Of a DNA stretch of 64,000 bases, positions 35,411-44,946 are shown one piece after another. Each line of letters begins with the position of its first letter. The first letter of the stretch is position 1. Source of the DNA: Corynebacterium sp. ES2730-CONJ (GTDB lineage: Bacteria > Actinomycetota > Actinomycetes > Mycobacteriales > Mycobacteriaceae); contig NZ_JANUXZ010000003.1 of the NCBI RefSeq assembly GCF_024834055.1, positions 1 to 64,000 on the forward strand, read 5' to 3'. The notes under the pieces are model-generated. The model saw only the letters and a list, made by a program, of their open reading frames with translations, searched no databases and was not told where the DNA came from. The translations under genes were made by a program, and so were the position numbers.

Positions 35411-37792
35411 ATGAATGACAATCACTCGCCATTTTCCCCCTCCCGCCGCCATCGTGACATATCCAACCCCAGTCACCCGGTGCGAGATGAGCCAGATCTG
35501 CTTACCGGTTTAAATCCGCAACAAGAGGCCGCGGTGAAACATCAGGGATCCCCACTGCTGATCGTGGCCGGTGCTGGTTCTGGCAAGACCGCGGTGCTGA
35601 CGAAGCGCATCGCCTATCTCATGCGGTATCGCGATGTCCATCCCGGCCAGATTCTTGCCATTACCTTTACCAACAAAGCCGCAGCCGAAATGCGAGAGCG
35701 TGTCACTGAGCTCGTTGGCACGGTGGCTCAACGTATGTGGGTGTCTACCTTTCACTCGACGTGTGTGCGCATTCTGCGCGAGCAGTCACATTTGGTGGCG
35801 GGGCTAAACGCAAATTTCACCATCTATGATGCAGACGATTCGAAACGGCTGATCGGCATGATAGCCAAAGATCTGCAGCTGGATTTAAAGCGTTTTAGCC
35901 CCCGTATGCTCGCCGCCCATATATCGCAGTGGAAAAATGAACTAATCACACCTGAACGGGCACTCGCGGACGCAGAGGCAATTAAAAATCCCTTTAATAC
36001 CACTGTAGCCGAGGTTTTTGCGGAATATCACAGGCGGTTGCGCAGTTCCAATGCACTCGACTTCGATGATCTCATCGGTGAAGTGGTGCGTATCTTCACC
36101 GAGTATCCCGACGTGGCTGCGTTTTACAGGCGCCGATTTCGGCACGTGCTGATCGACGAGTACCAAGATACTAACCACGCGCAGTACCGCATGATCGCGT
36201 TGCTGGTGGGCACTGGTGACGATGCCTCAGAATTGTGCGTGGTAGGTGATAGTGACCAGTCGATTTATGCTTTCCGTGGGGCAACAATTCGCAATATCGA
36301 GGAATTTGAGCGAGATTATCCCCAAGCAAGCACGATCCTCCTAGAGCAGAACTACCGCTCCACCCAGACCATTCTTTCAGCCGCTAATGCACTAATCGCC
36401 CAGAATGACAATCGGCGCGAGAAGAAATTATGGACCGATCTTGGAGACGGTGACCAGATCACGGGCTATGTAGCTGATAATGAGCACGATGAAGCGCGCT
36501 TTGTGGCTGCTGAAATTGATAAGCTCACCGATCGCGGACGCAATTACTCCGATATGGCTGTGATGTATCGTACTAATAACTCCTCGCGCGCCCTGGAAGA
36601 TATCTTTATTCGAACGGGCATTCCCTATAAGGTGGTTGGCGGTACGCGGTTCTATGAACGTAAGGAAATCCGCGATATTATCGCCTACCTCAAGGTTATC
36701 GATAATCCGGACGATGAAGTATCCCTGCGCCGCGTGATCAACACTCCACGGCGCGGGATCGGGGATCGGGCTATTGCGATGCTTACTATGCATGCAGAAA
36801 GCACTGGAGTCTCTTTCTCCCACGCGCTCAAAGACGCCGTCGAGGGAAGAATCGCCCTGATGACCTCGCGGGTGCACAAAGCTCTTGCAGGCTTCGTGGA
36901 GTTGATCGAGCATCTGCGCACATTCGCACAAGGAGCGGTTGACGATGTCACCCAGCTTCCCAATATTGGCGATATTATCGCCGAGATTCTCGAAACCACA
37001 GGGTATCAGGCGGAACTGGAAGCTTCGAGTGATCCTCAGGATGGGGCGCGCTTGGATAACCTCAATGAACTGGTATCCGTGGCCCGCGAATTTTCCTCGG
37101 AGGCTGCCAATCTTTTGGCCTATGAACGGATGGGAACCGATGAGGAACTAGAAGAAGAGATAGGAAGCGTAAAGGCCTTCTTGGAGAAGGTATCTTTGGT
37201 GGCTGATGCCGATCAGATCCCGGAGCACGAACAAGGTGTGGTCACATTGATGACCTTACATACCGCCAAAGGCCTAGAGTTCCCGGTGGTTTTCCTCATC
37301 GGGTGGGAAGATGGGCAATTTCCGCATATGCGCGCTCTCGGGGATCCACGGGAACTCTCAGAGGAGCGTCGATTAGCTTATGTCGGTATTACACGAGCGC
37401 GGGAGCAGCTCTATATTTCGCGCGCTATGATTCGATCTTCCTGGGGTAATGCGGTGAGTAACCCGCCGTCTCGATTCATTGGCGAAATTCCGGAAGATCT
37501 TATTCACTTCCAGCGGGTGGAACCTGAGAGATCTGAATGGTCAGGTGGGTCGAGTGCCCCGTATATTCCTCCGCAGCGCTCAACGCGGCAGCGGCCCTTG
37601 GGTGGGCCGAAGACGCAAGCACGTGACCTTCATCTCGAGGTCGGTGATCGTGTGAATCACGCTAAATATGGGCTCGGAACTGTGATGGAGGTAGGCGGAA
37701 GTGCCGCACATACCACCGTGATGATCGATTTTGGTTCTTCCGGAAAAGTTCGTCTGATGCTCATTGGCGGACTTCCGTTGGAGAAGCTATAG
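35411..37792 (+). CDS. pcrA: UvrD/PcrA-type DNA helicase
   Basis: The 793-residue superfamily 1 helicase has LNPQQEAAVKHQGSPLLIVAG, Walker A AGAGSGKTAVLTKR, VLIDEYQDTNHAQYR, GDSDQSIYAFRGA and LMTLHTAKGLEFPVVFL. A C-terminal Tudor-like region (VGDRVNHAKYGLGTVMEV) contacts RNA polymerase in PcrA. It works in nucleotide excision repair and removal of stalled complexes. The ATG at 35411 is chosen over 35306, which lies inside the divergent chorismate mutase gene. Confidence 0.95.
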   Translation: MNDNHSPFSPSRRHRDISNPSHPVRDEPDLLTGLNPQQEAAVKHQGSPLLIVAGAGSGKTAVLTKRIAYLMRYRDVHPGQILAITFTNKAAAEMRERVTELVGTVAQRMWVSTFHSTCVRILREQSHLVAGLNANFTIYDADDSKRLIGMIAKDLQLDLKRFSPRMLAAHISQWKNELITPERALADAEAIKNPFNTTVAEVFAEYHRRLRSSNALDFDDLIGEVVRIFTEYPDVAAFYRRRFRHVLIDEYQDTNHAQYRMIALLVGTGDDASELCVVGDSDQSIYAFRGATIRNIEEFERDYPQASTILLEQNYRSTQTILSAANALIAQNDNRREKKLWTDLGDGDQITGYVADNEHDEARFVAAEIDKLTDRGRNYSDMAVMYRTNNSSRALEDIFIRTGIPYKVVGGTRFYERKEIRDIIAYLKVIDNPDDEVSLRRVINTPRRGIGDRAIAMLTMHAESTGVSFSHALKDAVEGRIALMTSRVHKALAGFVELIEHLRTFAQGAVDDVTQLPNIGDIIAEILETTGYQAELEASSDPQDGARLDNLNELVSVAREFSSEAANLLAYERMGTDEELEEEIGSVKAFLEKVSLVADADQIPEHEQGVVTLMTLHTAKGLEFPVVFLIGWEDGQFPHMRALGDPRELSEERRLAYVGITRAREQLYISRAMIRSSWGNAVSNPPSRFIGEIPEDLIHFQRVEPERSEWSGGSSAPYIPPQRSTRQRPLGGPKTQARDLHLEVGDRVNHAKYGLGTVMEVGGSAAHTTVMIDFGSSGKVRLMLIGGLPLEKL

Positions 37793-37799
37793 GGATATG

Positions 37800-37828
37800 G
37801 GGGCCATATCTCATGGCCCCTATTTCTA
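37800..37828 (+). terminator. terminator after the UvrD-type helicase gene
   Basis: GGGGCCAT (37800-37807) pairs with ATGGCCCC (37813-37820), followed by TATTTC. It has a short T run but is well placed between two converging genes. Confidence 0.65.
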
Positions 37829-40537
37829 ATCCTGTCGGTACTTCACCAGATCGCGCGGACGGCCGAGGAAGGCCCCCAGCAGCCCCGCCACGGCGGGAAG
37901 CACTAGAAGGAAGAGAATGACGATCGGCCACGAACCTTGGTATAGCCCCCGGCCACCCAAAGAGATGAGTTCGCCGTTGATATCATATTCGCTACTGTCG
38001 AGTAAAATATAACCGAGCCCATGTCCTAAGATCAGGGCTGGAATAGTAGCCAATAATGTGGTGATAATTCCATAAAAGGCGCTGATTGCGCTGAGCAGCT
38101 TCGGCGCGGCGCCGAGAGTGAATAGTTGTTCGTTCTGCTGCCTCATTGTTGGCGCTGCCAGAATGATCATCAGAGCTACAATCACAATGAATAATGCCGC
38201 TAGGTAGAGGTACTCTGCCTGGAATTGCGATTCTGGGAAGTAGGAGGTGTAGTAATAATCGTCGACCATTTCGGAGATCTTGTTGAGTATCTTCGATGAG
38301 GGAATCTCGGGGAAGTTGACCGCGTAGGTTGAGGTGTCGAACTTGATGGTCTGATTCTGCTGGATGAGCGCTTGGGCAGCCTGTGGGCTCAGGATCCACC
38401 CATTATAGAATTCGGGCAGAACAGCCGCGAAGGGGAGTTGGGCTCGTCCAATGGTATGGACTCCCTCGTCTTGGGGAAGTTCACTCAGAATAAAGTCTGC
38501 CGTGGCGCCCTCGTGGACGATGGCGCTACTTCCCAAGACTCCACCTGCTGCAAGAACGTCAGCGGCGCGGGCACGTTGCTCTGGACTTAAGGTAAAGAGG
38601 TCCAGGATTCCGTTATCGGCCTCTCCTAATACTATTGTTGAGATGCCTGATTGCAGATTCACAGTGGGATTTAATATCTTATGTCGACAGTGCCGAGCCG
38701 CCTCAGGAGAATCAGTAGGCGATTGACCTTGATAGGAGAAATGAGACCAATCGTGAGCGCGGCAGCCATCTGCAATCTCCAGGGAGAAATCTGACCAGTC
38801 CGAGGTCGTCAGGGTTGGCAGTGGGGTAATAGTGGCGCCGGCGACAACTTTTTCGATATTTTCATCGCGGGCGGATAAGGCGCTGGCGATATCCGGAGAT
38901 GTTTTCTCGGTAGCACTCCCAATGGTGACAAGTGTTTCCGAGAATGTTTTAGCCTCGACGACGCGCCACGGACTAGAGTAGCCGAGGCCGGCGACTGTGA
39001 GGAAGGTTGTTATTGTTGCAATGGCCAAAAGCGCCATCACGATGGAGCTCGAGCGCAGGGCTTGCCTTCTCACGAGCCGAGCTGCCAGACGTGCGGATAG
39101 TGGTTTTCTGATCAGCCCCGCAAGGTAGATCAACCCCGGAACGCAGCCGATGAGACCGAGTATTCCTCCCACTGTGAGCAAGAACTGGATGGCTGCAAGG
39201 GCCATGACAGTGTCCCCACTGGAATAGGCTACGGCCTCGGAAGAGTGCGGTAAGGAATGCAGGGCGATAGCACCAATAATGCTCAGCAGGAGCAGCACAG
39301 GACCGATGGTCATCCACTTGTGCCAGCGCAGAATCTGGTCGGAGCGATTCAGGGTAACCCCAGCGATAGGGGACCCGCGACTAGCCAGGAGGGCGGGCAC
39401 ATATGCGGCTCCTATACCCCCAGCTACAGCGGTAACGAACACTAATAGCTGAAGCAGCGGGGCAAAATCTAAGCTGAAATCAGGAAAGAGGTACGTCCAC
39501 CGAAAAAAGAAGGTACCCAATCCGATGACCAGCCCCAGGGTGGCGCCGATAAGAGCGGTGACGAGGCCGTAGCTTAAAACCGCGAGGCGAATATGGCGTC
39601 GGGAAGCGCCCTGGGTGCGCATCTGGGCGTAGACCTCGGCCTGTTTCGTGGCCGCAATAGCAAAAACAGGAGTGATCACACTCATCATGATCAGCAAGAG
39701 AATGAGGATAAAAGTGAATGATATGAACAACCACATCACAGACTCTGCTGCGTAGGAAGAATTAAAGTCCTTCAAGTCAAAACCTGGATAGAGTTCTTCG
39801 TCAGGGATATCCGAAGCCGATTCCATGACAGCTTCCGATTGCACCACCATGCCGCGGGCATTGGCCTGCTTCACGGTGGACCAGCTCGGGGTTTCGGCAT
39901 CCCTGAGGACCCACTGGGTGTTGGCTGATTGGGCCACGTCGTCGACAGAGAGCAGGGAGCCGATGAGCACGAAGCTGTCCCAGCCTGGCGATATGGATTT
40001 TACTGTGAGGGTGGTTGTGGCTGCACGGGTGCTATCAATGAGCCGATTTTCCGTCACCCTCAGCGTATCTCCTGGCCGCAGCCCTAACCGTCCCGCTGAT
40101 CCTTCGCCAATGATAATCTCTCCTGGGTTTAATGAAGGCGCCCGTTCGAGGGCCTGATTATCAGGGATATGCGTGATCTGGAGTGTAGTATTTCTGCCGT
40201 CGATAGTAGCGAGAGCCTCTGCTGTGGCAACGGGCTCGAGCTGAGCGCGTGCACCAAAGATCCGAGCTTCTGAGCGGGGATCTGTGCGGGCATCGGACTC
40301 GTTAGAGCATTCGTAGTTATACCCGGTGATATCTTGTTTACACTGGCCTCCGAGAGACTCTACGACAGTTGTGTCGGCGCGAAGATCCGAGAGGCTCATA
40401 CGCGACTGGTCCATGGCGATATTAAAGCTCACCACCGCTACGGGGATAGTAACGAGCAATATACCAGCAATACTTCTCCATAGGTGCGCTCTTAAGTCTC
40501 GAAGCGTGGGCCTAAGACTGGCTATATACGCGCTCAT
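37826..40537 (-). CDS. ABC transporter permease, FtsX family
   Basis: The 903-residue membrane protein has two FtsX-like permease domains, each with a group of three to four membrane helices, and a large extracellular part between residues about 50 and 260. A second extracellular part lies near 540-780. It starts at the stop codon of the ATP-binding gene (one-base overlap), so the two subunits are made together. Exporters of this kind often expel antimicrobial peptides or lipids or act on cell-wall enzymes; the substrate is not known here. Confidence 0.92.
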   Translation of the reverse strand: MSAYIASLRPTLRDLRAHLWRSIAGILLVTIPVAVVSFNIAMDQSRMSLSDLRADTTVVESLGGQCKQDITGYNYECSNESDARTDPRSEARIFGARAQLEPVATAEALATIDGRNTTLQITHIPDNQALERAPSLNPGEIIIGEGSAGRLGLRPGDTLRVTENRLIDSTRAATTTLTVKSISPGWDSFVLIGSLLSVDDVAQSANTQWVLRDAETPSWSTVKQANARGMVVQSEAVMESASDIPDEELYPGFDLKDFNSSYAAESVMWLFISFTFILILLLIMMSVITPVFAIAATKQAEVYAQMRTQGASRRHIRLAVLSYGLVTALIGATLGLVIGLGTFFFRWTYLFPDFSLDFAPLLQLLVFVTAVAGGIGAAYVPALLASRGSPIAGVTLNRSDQILRWHKWMTIGPVLLLLSIIGAIALHSLPHSSEAVAYSSGDTVMALAAIQFLLTVGGILGLIGCVPGLIYLAGLIRKPLSARLAARLVRRQALRSSSIVMALLAIATITTFLTVAGLGYSSPWRVVEAKTFSETLVTIGSATEKTSPDIASALSARDENIEKVVAGATITPLPTLTTSDWSDFSLEIADGCRAHDWSHFSYQGQSPTDSPEAARHCRHKILNPTVNLQSGISTIVLGEADNGILDLFTLSPEQRARAADVLAAGGVLGSSAIVHEGATADFILSELPQDEGVHTIGRAQLPFAAVLPEFYNGWILSPQAAQALIQQNQTIKFDTSTYAVNFPEIPSSKILNKISEMVDDYYYTSYFPESQFQAEYLYLAALFIVIVALMIILAAPTMRQQNEQLFTLGAAPKLLSAISAFYGIITTLLATIPALILGHGLGYILLDSSEYDINGELISLGGRGLYQGSWPIVILFLLVLPAVAGLLGAFLGRPRDLVKYRQD

Positions 40538-41214
40538 TAGAACTCCTTCACTGAGATTTTGCCGTCACGGACATGGACAATGCGGTCAGTCCAGGCCGCT
40601 AAACGAGGTTCGTGGGTCACCAGAATTCCTGCGGCACCGCGATCAACTCGATCTCGGAGGACTTTCATTACCTCTTCGCTGCTGGAGGTGTCCAAAGCCC
40701 CTGTGGGCTCATCAGCAAGCACGATACTTCGAGGACCAATGAGGGCTCGAGCAATGGCGACGCGCTGCGCTTGCCCACCGGAGATCTCCCCTGGGTATCG
40801 GTCGAAGGTGTCCGAAAGTCCCACTTCCTCCAAAGCCGCGGCGATATCGTCGGTGAGGCTGGCAAAGGAAGCACCCTCAAGCTCTAGAGGGAGCGCAATA
40901 TTCTCGGCTACTGTCAGCGTTGGTATGAGGTTATAGCGCTGGAAAACTACTCCGATGTGTTGGCGACGCAGTCGGGCAGCATAAGCATCATTCATATTGG
41001 AGGTATCAACACCATCAATAAGAACCCGCCCTGATGTAGGTTGTTGTAATAAACCCGCAACATTGAGCAAGGTGGATTTCCCTGATCCGGATGGTCCCAT
41101 GACGGCGACAAGCTCGCCTTGACCCACTGTGAGATCGATATGATCGAGGGCCACGACGCGCCGGGCGCCGGAGCCGAATACGCAAGAGATGCCGTTGAGT
41201 TCGATGGGGTACAT
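40537..41214 (-). CDS. ABC transporter ATP-binding protein (MacB/LolD-like)
   Basis: The 225-residue ATPase has Walker A GPSGSGKSTLLN, signature SGGQAQRVAIARALI and Walker B IVLADEPTGALD, the sequence typical for the MacB/LolD group that pairs with FtsX-type permeases. It overlaps the PadR gene before it and the permease gene after it by one base each, which indicates a tightly coupled operon. Energy source for the exporter. Confidence 0.95.
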   Translation of the reverse strand: MYPIELNGISCVFGSGARRVVALDHIDLTVGQGELVAVMGPSGSGKSTLLNVAGLLQQPTSGRVLIDGVDTSNMNDAYAARLRRQHIGVVFQRYNLIPTLTVAENIALPLELEGASFASLTDDIAAALEEVGLSDTFDRYPGEISGGQAQRVAIARALIGPRSIVLADEPTGALDTSSSEEVMKVLRDRVDRGAAGILVTHEPRLAAWTDRIVHVRDGKISVKEF

Positions 41215-41753
41215 TACCGTTCTCCTTGGTGGGTGGGGCAGGGGTGGAGGGATTCGATGCGATCGAGCCAGCGAGCCTGAGCTTCGAGAGTGTAGATGCG
41301 GTGTTCGATCAGCAGACGTCGCGGGAGGCGTTGGTGGGGTAGCTCTCGAGCCTGCTTATTTAAGATGCGAAGCTGGCCTAAAATTTCGGAGCGCTGATTA
41401 TCGAGTAGATCGATGAGGTCGATGGATGGGTCGGCAATAGCGAGGTAGATCTTTGTTTCTAATTCATCTCTTTCGCTTAACGGGGTAGATACTGGGCGCC
41501 TAAACCACTCGCGGACGAGTTCAGCGCCTTGTTCGGTGATGAGGTAACTTTCCGATTGGTGTCCGTTGGCGCCAGTGATGGGGCCAGCTGCAGTGATGAG
41601 CTGATCTCGTTCGAGCCTCTTGAGGGTCTGGGTTACTTGCCCCATATTGAGGGTTTGAGTGTGGTCGGTCAGTTCGAGGAATTGCGCTTGCAATTGACTG
41701 GGTGTGAGGCGTTGTCTGAGCAGTAGCGCAAGGAGTGCTTGCTTGATAGCCAT
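41214..41753 (-). CDS. PadR family transcriptional regulator
   Basis: The 179-residue protein has an N-terminal winged helix (IKQALLALLLRQRLTPSQLQ, then GQVTQTLKRLERDQLI) and a C-terminal helical dimerisation region, as in PadR proteins of the long class. It is the first gene of an operon with the ABC exporter. AGGAGAAGG precedes the ATG. Two matching palindromes stand directly upstream, so autoregulation and control of the exporter are very likely; the inducer is unknown. Confidence 0.92.
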   Translation of the reverse strand: MAIKQALLALLLRQRLTPSQLQAQFLELTDHTQTLNMGQVTQTLKRLERDQLITAAGPITGANGHQSESYLITEQGAELVREWFRRPVSTPLSERDELETKIYLAIADPSIDLIDLLDNQRSEILGQLRILNKQARELPHQRLPRRLLIEHRIYTLEAQARWLDRIESLHPCPTHQGER

Positions 41754-41779
41754 GGTGCTGCCTTCTCCTAAGAATAGAG

Positions 41780-41815
41780 GTTACTGAGTAACTAACTTTG
41801 AGGTTACCGAGTAAC
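41780..41815. promoter_or_regulatory. double operator upstream of the padR-ABC operon
   Basis: Two 13-base palindromes, GTTACTGAGTAAC (41780-41792) and GTTACCGAGTAAC (41803-41815), are 23 bases apart centre to centre, about two turns of DNA. They lie 27-62 bases before the padR start and would cover the promoter. This is the expected layout of an autoregulated PadR site. Confidence 0.8.
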
Positions 41816-41850
41816 TTAAGAGTAGGGCAAGTGACTGTGGGTTAAGACAC

Positions 41851-41886
41851 AAAAATCCCCCAACCTCTTCAGAGGTGGGGGGTGAT
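41851..41886 (-). terminator. terminator after the M23 peptidase gene
   Basis: CCCCC and ACCTC (41857-41867) pair with GAGGT and GGGGG (41872-41882), with one mismatch. On the minus strand a T run follows (A run at 41851-41855). It ends the M23 gene and separates it from the PadR promoter. Confidence 0.88.
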
Positions 41887-41899
41887 CTAGTGAGCCAAC

Positions 41900-42613
41900 T
41901 TAAGCGACGAAAACGCCACGTTCAGCTAGCCACGGCACCGGGTCGATAGGACCTTGACCCGCAGGGTGAACCTCGAAATGAAGATGAGATCCAGTTGACC
42001 AACCACGAGAGCCCATGCCAGCAATACGCTGGCCAGCATCTACATGCTGACCAACAACGACCTCGACGGTCTCCATATGGCCATAAACGGTGATCGTTCC
42101 ATCGTCATGCAGTACTCGAACCCAGTTGCCAAAACCTGATGCGGGACCAGCGTCAATAACAGTACCTGACATGGCAGCAACGATGGGAGTCCCCATAGCA
42201 TTCGCGATATCGATACCGTTGTGCATGGTTCCCCATCGCGCACCAAAACCTGAGGTGAATAAACCCTCAGCAGGCTTTACAACAATATTTTTAGGGGTCC
42301 TAGCAAGATGATCAGCCTCTTCGACCTGAGCGGAGAAAGCGATAGCTTTGATCAGTTGGTCGGTGAGGTTAAAAGCCGGCTTGAATTCCGCAAACTCCAG
42401 AATTTGAGGAGCAGCAAGATCTGCGGCCGGGACATCATTAGCGGCGAGCTTAATAGCGGGCGAGCCGGACTGGGGTGCTGCGGCTAAGGCGGCGCCAGTG
42501 GCGCCCGCAGAGGAAGCGATGCCAGTAGCAGCTGCAACGAAAGCTACTCTCCCGCGGACTGGGTTGATCTGCTTGCGGTGCTTGCCCCCACTCCGAGTTC
42601 GTGGCTGATGCAT
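41900..42613 (-). CDS. secreted M23 family peptidoglycan peptidase
   Basis: The 237-residue protein has a signal peptide (membrane segment about residues 20-43, ending ALAAA) and a C-terminal LytM domain. Metal ligands are seen in HNGIDIA (H and D) and HLHFEVH. It probably cuts peptide cross-links in the cell wall or activates an amidase. The ATG at 42613 follows AAAGGGAAG; the frame from 42688 is longer than needed. An inverted repeat GTTACA ... TGTAAC lies 86-110 bases upstream. Confidence 0.92.
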   Translation of the reverse strand: MHQPRTRSGGKHRKQINPVRGRVAFVAAATGIASSAGATGAALAAAPQSGSPAIKLAANDVPAADLAAPQILEFAEFKPAFNLTDQLIKAIAFSAQVEEADHLARTPKNIVVKPAEGLFTSGFGARWGTMHNGIDIANAMGTPIVAAMSGTVIDAGPASGFGNWVRVLHDDGTITVYGHMETVEVVVGQHVDAGQRIAGMGSRGWSTGSHLHFEVHPAGQGPIDPVPWLAERGVFVA

Positions 42614-43271
42614 GAAGCTAACTTCCCTTTGCTTGTTGGAAACCTGACGGACAATAAAATTTGCGTATTGTCCTCTATGAACACGCATTATCGCTGGTGT
42701 TACATCTTAATCACGATTGTAACCAGTTTGTTATGTACTGCGATATAACACTAGCTGTTAGCGAGGCGATAGGCAAGCCAATTGCGAAGAAAAAATACTT
42801 CTTATCAATCGTGATACCCCTCATCTTATTGCTGGTGGTTCACACAGTGCCTATCGATTGCTCGCCTACTCTTAGACATATTCTTCTAGTGCCTTAATAA
42901 GTATATGGACTGCAGCTGACGCATGCCCCACATTCTTTGAGGTTGTGCTTAGGAGATAGGTTGAGCGGGGTCCTTCTCTTATCCCCAAAATTCCCGCGGT
43001 GACGCGTGAGCAGTGGCTACCGGGTAAGGGTAGGAGAGTAAGCTTAATCTCTTCCGATTTCACAAACTTGCCACCACAGCCAGTATTCACTCCATATTGC
43101 CGCGTTTAAGAGATTCCCTAGTTCGAGGCAGATAGATATCCTCGGCACCACCCGTACGGGAGGTTTGGACTTGTGAGGGTGTGCGCATTCGAGGTGTAGA
43201 TTGATTTAAATTTTTCAGGGGTGGCCGCGTCTTTCTGGCTGATCCCCACAGGTGATGGCAGACTGGAAAGA
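42614..43271. other. divergent region between the M23 and DUF6350 genes
   Basis: No gene is firmly supported. An inverted repeat GTTACA-N13-TGTAAC (42699-42723) faces the M23 gene. On the minus strand two frames overlap by GTGA (43186 down to 42872), with sequence that looks somewhat protein-like; see findings. Confidence 0.5.
42699..42723. promoter_or_regulatory. inverted repeat upstream of the M23 peptidase gene
   Basis: GTTACA (42699-42704) and TGTAAC (42718-42723) are separated by 13 bases. GTAAC elements are known to be bound by MtrA in actinobacteria, and MtrA controls cell-wall peptidases in corynebacteria. The MtrA link is an inference; the usual arrangement is a direct rather than an inverted repeat. 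Confidence 0.4.
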
Positions 43272-44912
43272 ATGAGCAAAAAGACCGGCCCGAGTGTCGA
43301 ACCGCAGCGTATTCGTCGCCCGCGAACAGCGGTGAGATCAACCGCTCCCGCTTCACGCACGAGCACGTCGAAGAAGAAAAGTGCCAGGATCTCTTCCACG
43401 GACAAGATTCCAGCTGATCTGAGTATAAAAGCTAAAATTCGTCATATCCTCTTTACCTTGACGGTTCCCATAGCAGTTATTCTGGGTGTGATAATTTCTG
43501 GCGCCCTGCTTATTTTACTTCTCACTGAAACCTCCATGGCGGCTCTACCTGCCACGATTGCGTTGGGTTGGTTAGCTTTTAATGCTGCGCCCCTCAGCGG
43601 TGAGGATGTGGTGATCTCCTACGTACCCCTCGCGCCTCCTCTCCTCTTCGCTTGTGTTCAGGCTCGAACGGTCTACCGTTTGATCAAGGACCGCGTCAGC
43701 CTTTATGATCTCGCGGTTATTGCCTGTGCGGTCCTTGGTATACCCACTGCCTTGACGCTGATCGCCGCCGGGATGCTCTTTGATGCTTCCGTCGTTTTCC
43801 CAGTTGCGGTGCCACCGTTGCTGCACGCAGTGGGGGCTACAGTCCTTCTGCATCTGCTTGCTCTGGTTGTGGGAATGGGCCCACGGTTGTGGCGCGCCCT
43901 GATAAAGCGAGCAGGTCTGTCGCCGAACCTGATTGACGGAGCAGTAGCCGCAGTCCGTTTTATTGCTTATTGCCTTGCGGCAAGCTTAATGGTCCTTCTT
44001 ATATCCTTAGGCTTCCACTATCACGTGCTATCCGAGCTTGTGCAGGTATATTCACCGTGGGGCATCGTAGGAGCGAGTATTCTCAGCCTCCTGTATGTGC
44101 CGAATTTTATGATCGCTACTTTAGCTTTGCTCTCTGGTTCAGAAGCGATTATCGGCCAGGCAACTATCAGCCTCTTTGGGATTAATCTGGTGGCCCTACC
44201 ACCGCTACCGCTTATGGCCGCGATTCCTCAGTCTGCTCATAGTGTCGCACCTAGTCTATTAGCTATACCTGCTGGTGTAGCAATTTATGTCGCTGTAAAG
44301 GCGCGGTTGAACGCTCTAGAATCTGCCGTAGCTGTGAGCGTGGCTACTGTACTCAATGCGGCCCTTATTTACTTCGGACGGGGCGAATTGGGTGTTTATG
44401 GGCTGACAGGTCCACACGTCATCGCGATAGTTCTCGTTCCCACGATATTCACCACTGCACTATTTTGTACGTGGGCCACCGCCACTGTCCAAGCCTCGCG
44501 GCGCACCGACAATGAATCCTCGATATCTAATGAACCAGATCCTAGCGACACGGGGAATCACCCTGAGGCAGCCACTGGTGAGACGGAAGAAGATACCAGT
44601 CAACCTGAGCTAGCAGGATCGCCAGAAGTCGCGGGAGCTTTAGATTCCCAAGAGACCGGAGAGATCGCAAACGTATCAGAGCCGGTAGAGCCCGACAAAA
44701 CTGATAGCGAACCAGAATTAGAGGAGAAGGATGAGGAGGGCGTAATTGAGGTCGGGCCATTAGATTCTGAAGAGGTCGCTGAAGAATCCGAGCCGGTAAA
44801 ACCAGAGGCAAATCTAGAGGAACCAATCGCCTTCGGGCCCGAACGCTCCGAAGCTGACCTTGAAGACATAGCTTTTGAATCAGCTCAAGAAGAAAAAGAG
44901 ACAGAAAACTAG
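43272..44912 (+). CDS. DUF6350 multi-pass membrane protein with acidic tail
   Basis: This 546-residue protein has a basic, Ser/Thr/Arg-rich N-terminus of about 45 residues, then about ten membrane segments (45-410), then an acidic tail of roughly 130 residues rich in Glu, Ser and Pro. The membrane part fits the actinobacterial DUF6350 family. The ATG at 43272 has GGAAAG very close before it. It precedes purN by 34 bases and is probably co-transcribed with purN-purH. Function is unknown; the tail varies in such proteins and is likely disordered. Confidence 0.85.
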   Translation: MSKKTGPSVEPQRIRRPRTAVRSTAPASRTSTSKKKSARISSTDKIPADLSIKAKIRHILFTLTVPIAVILGVIISGALLILLLTETSMAALPATIALGWLAFNAAPLSGEDVVISYVPLAPPLLFACVQARTVYRLIKDRVSLYDLAVIACAVLGIPTALTLIAAGMLFDASVVFPVAVPPLLHAVGATVLLHLLALVVGMGPRLWRALIKRAGLSPNLIDGAVAAVRFIAYCLAASLMVLLISLGFHYHVLSELVQVYSPWGIVGASILSLLYVPNFMIATLALLSGSEAIIGQATISLFGINLVALPPLPLMAAIPQSAHSVAPSLLAIPAGVAIYVAVKARLNALESAVAVSVATVLNAALIYFGRGELGVYGLTGPHVIAIVLVPTIFTTALFCTWATATVQASRRTDNESSISNEPDPSDTGNHPEAATGETEEDTSQPELAGSPEVAGALDSQETGEIANVSEPVEPDKTDSEPELEEKDEEGVIEVGPLDSEEVAEESEPVKPEANLEEPIAFGPERSEADLEDIAFESAQEEKETEN

Positions 44913-44946
44913 GAAAACCTTATATCAGCACGGCTAGGATATCCCT

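Noticed and set aside
42661..42897. 78-codon open frame on the plus strand
   Set aside because: It starts inside the upstream region of the M23 gene, has no ribosome binding site and unusual composition; the inverted repeat there fits a promoter region better.
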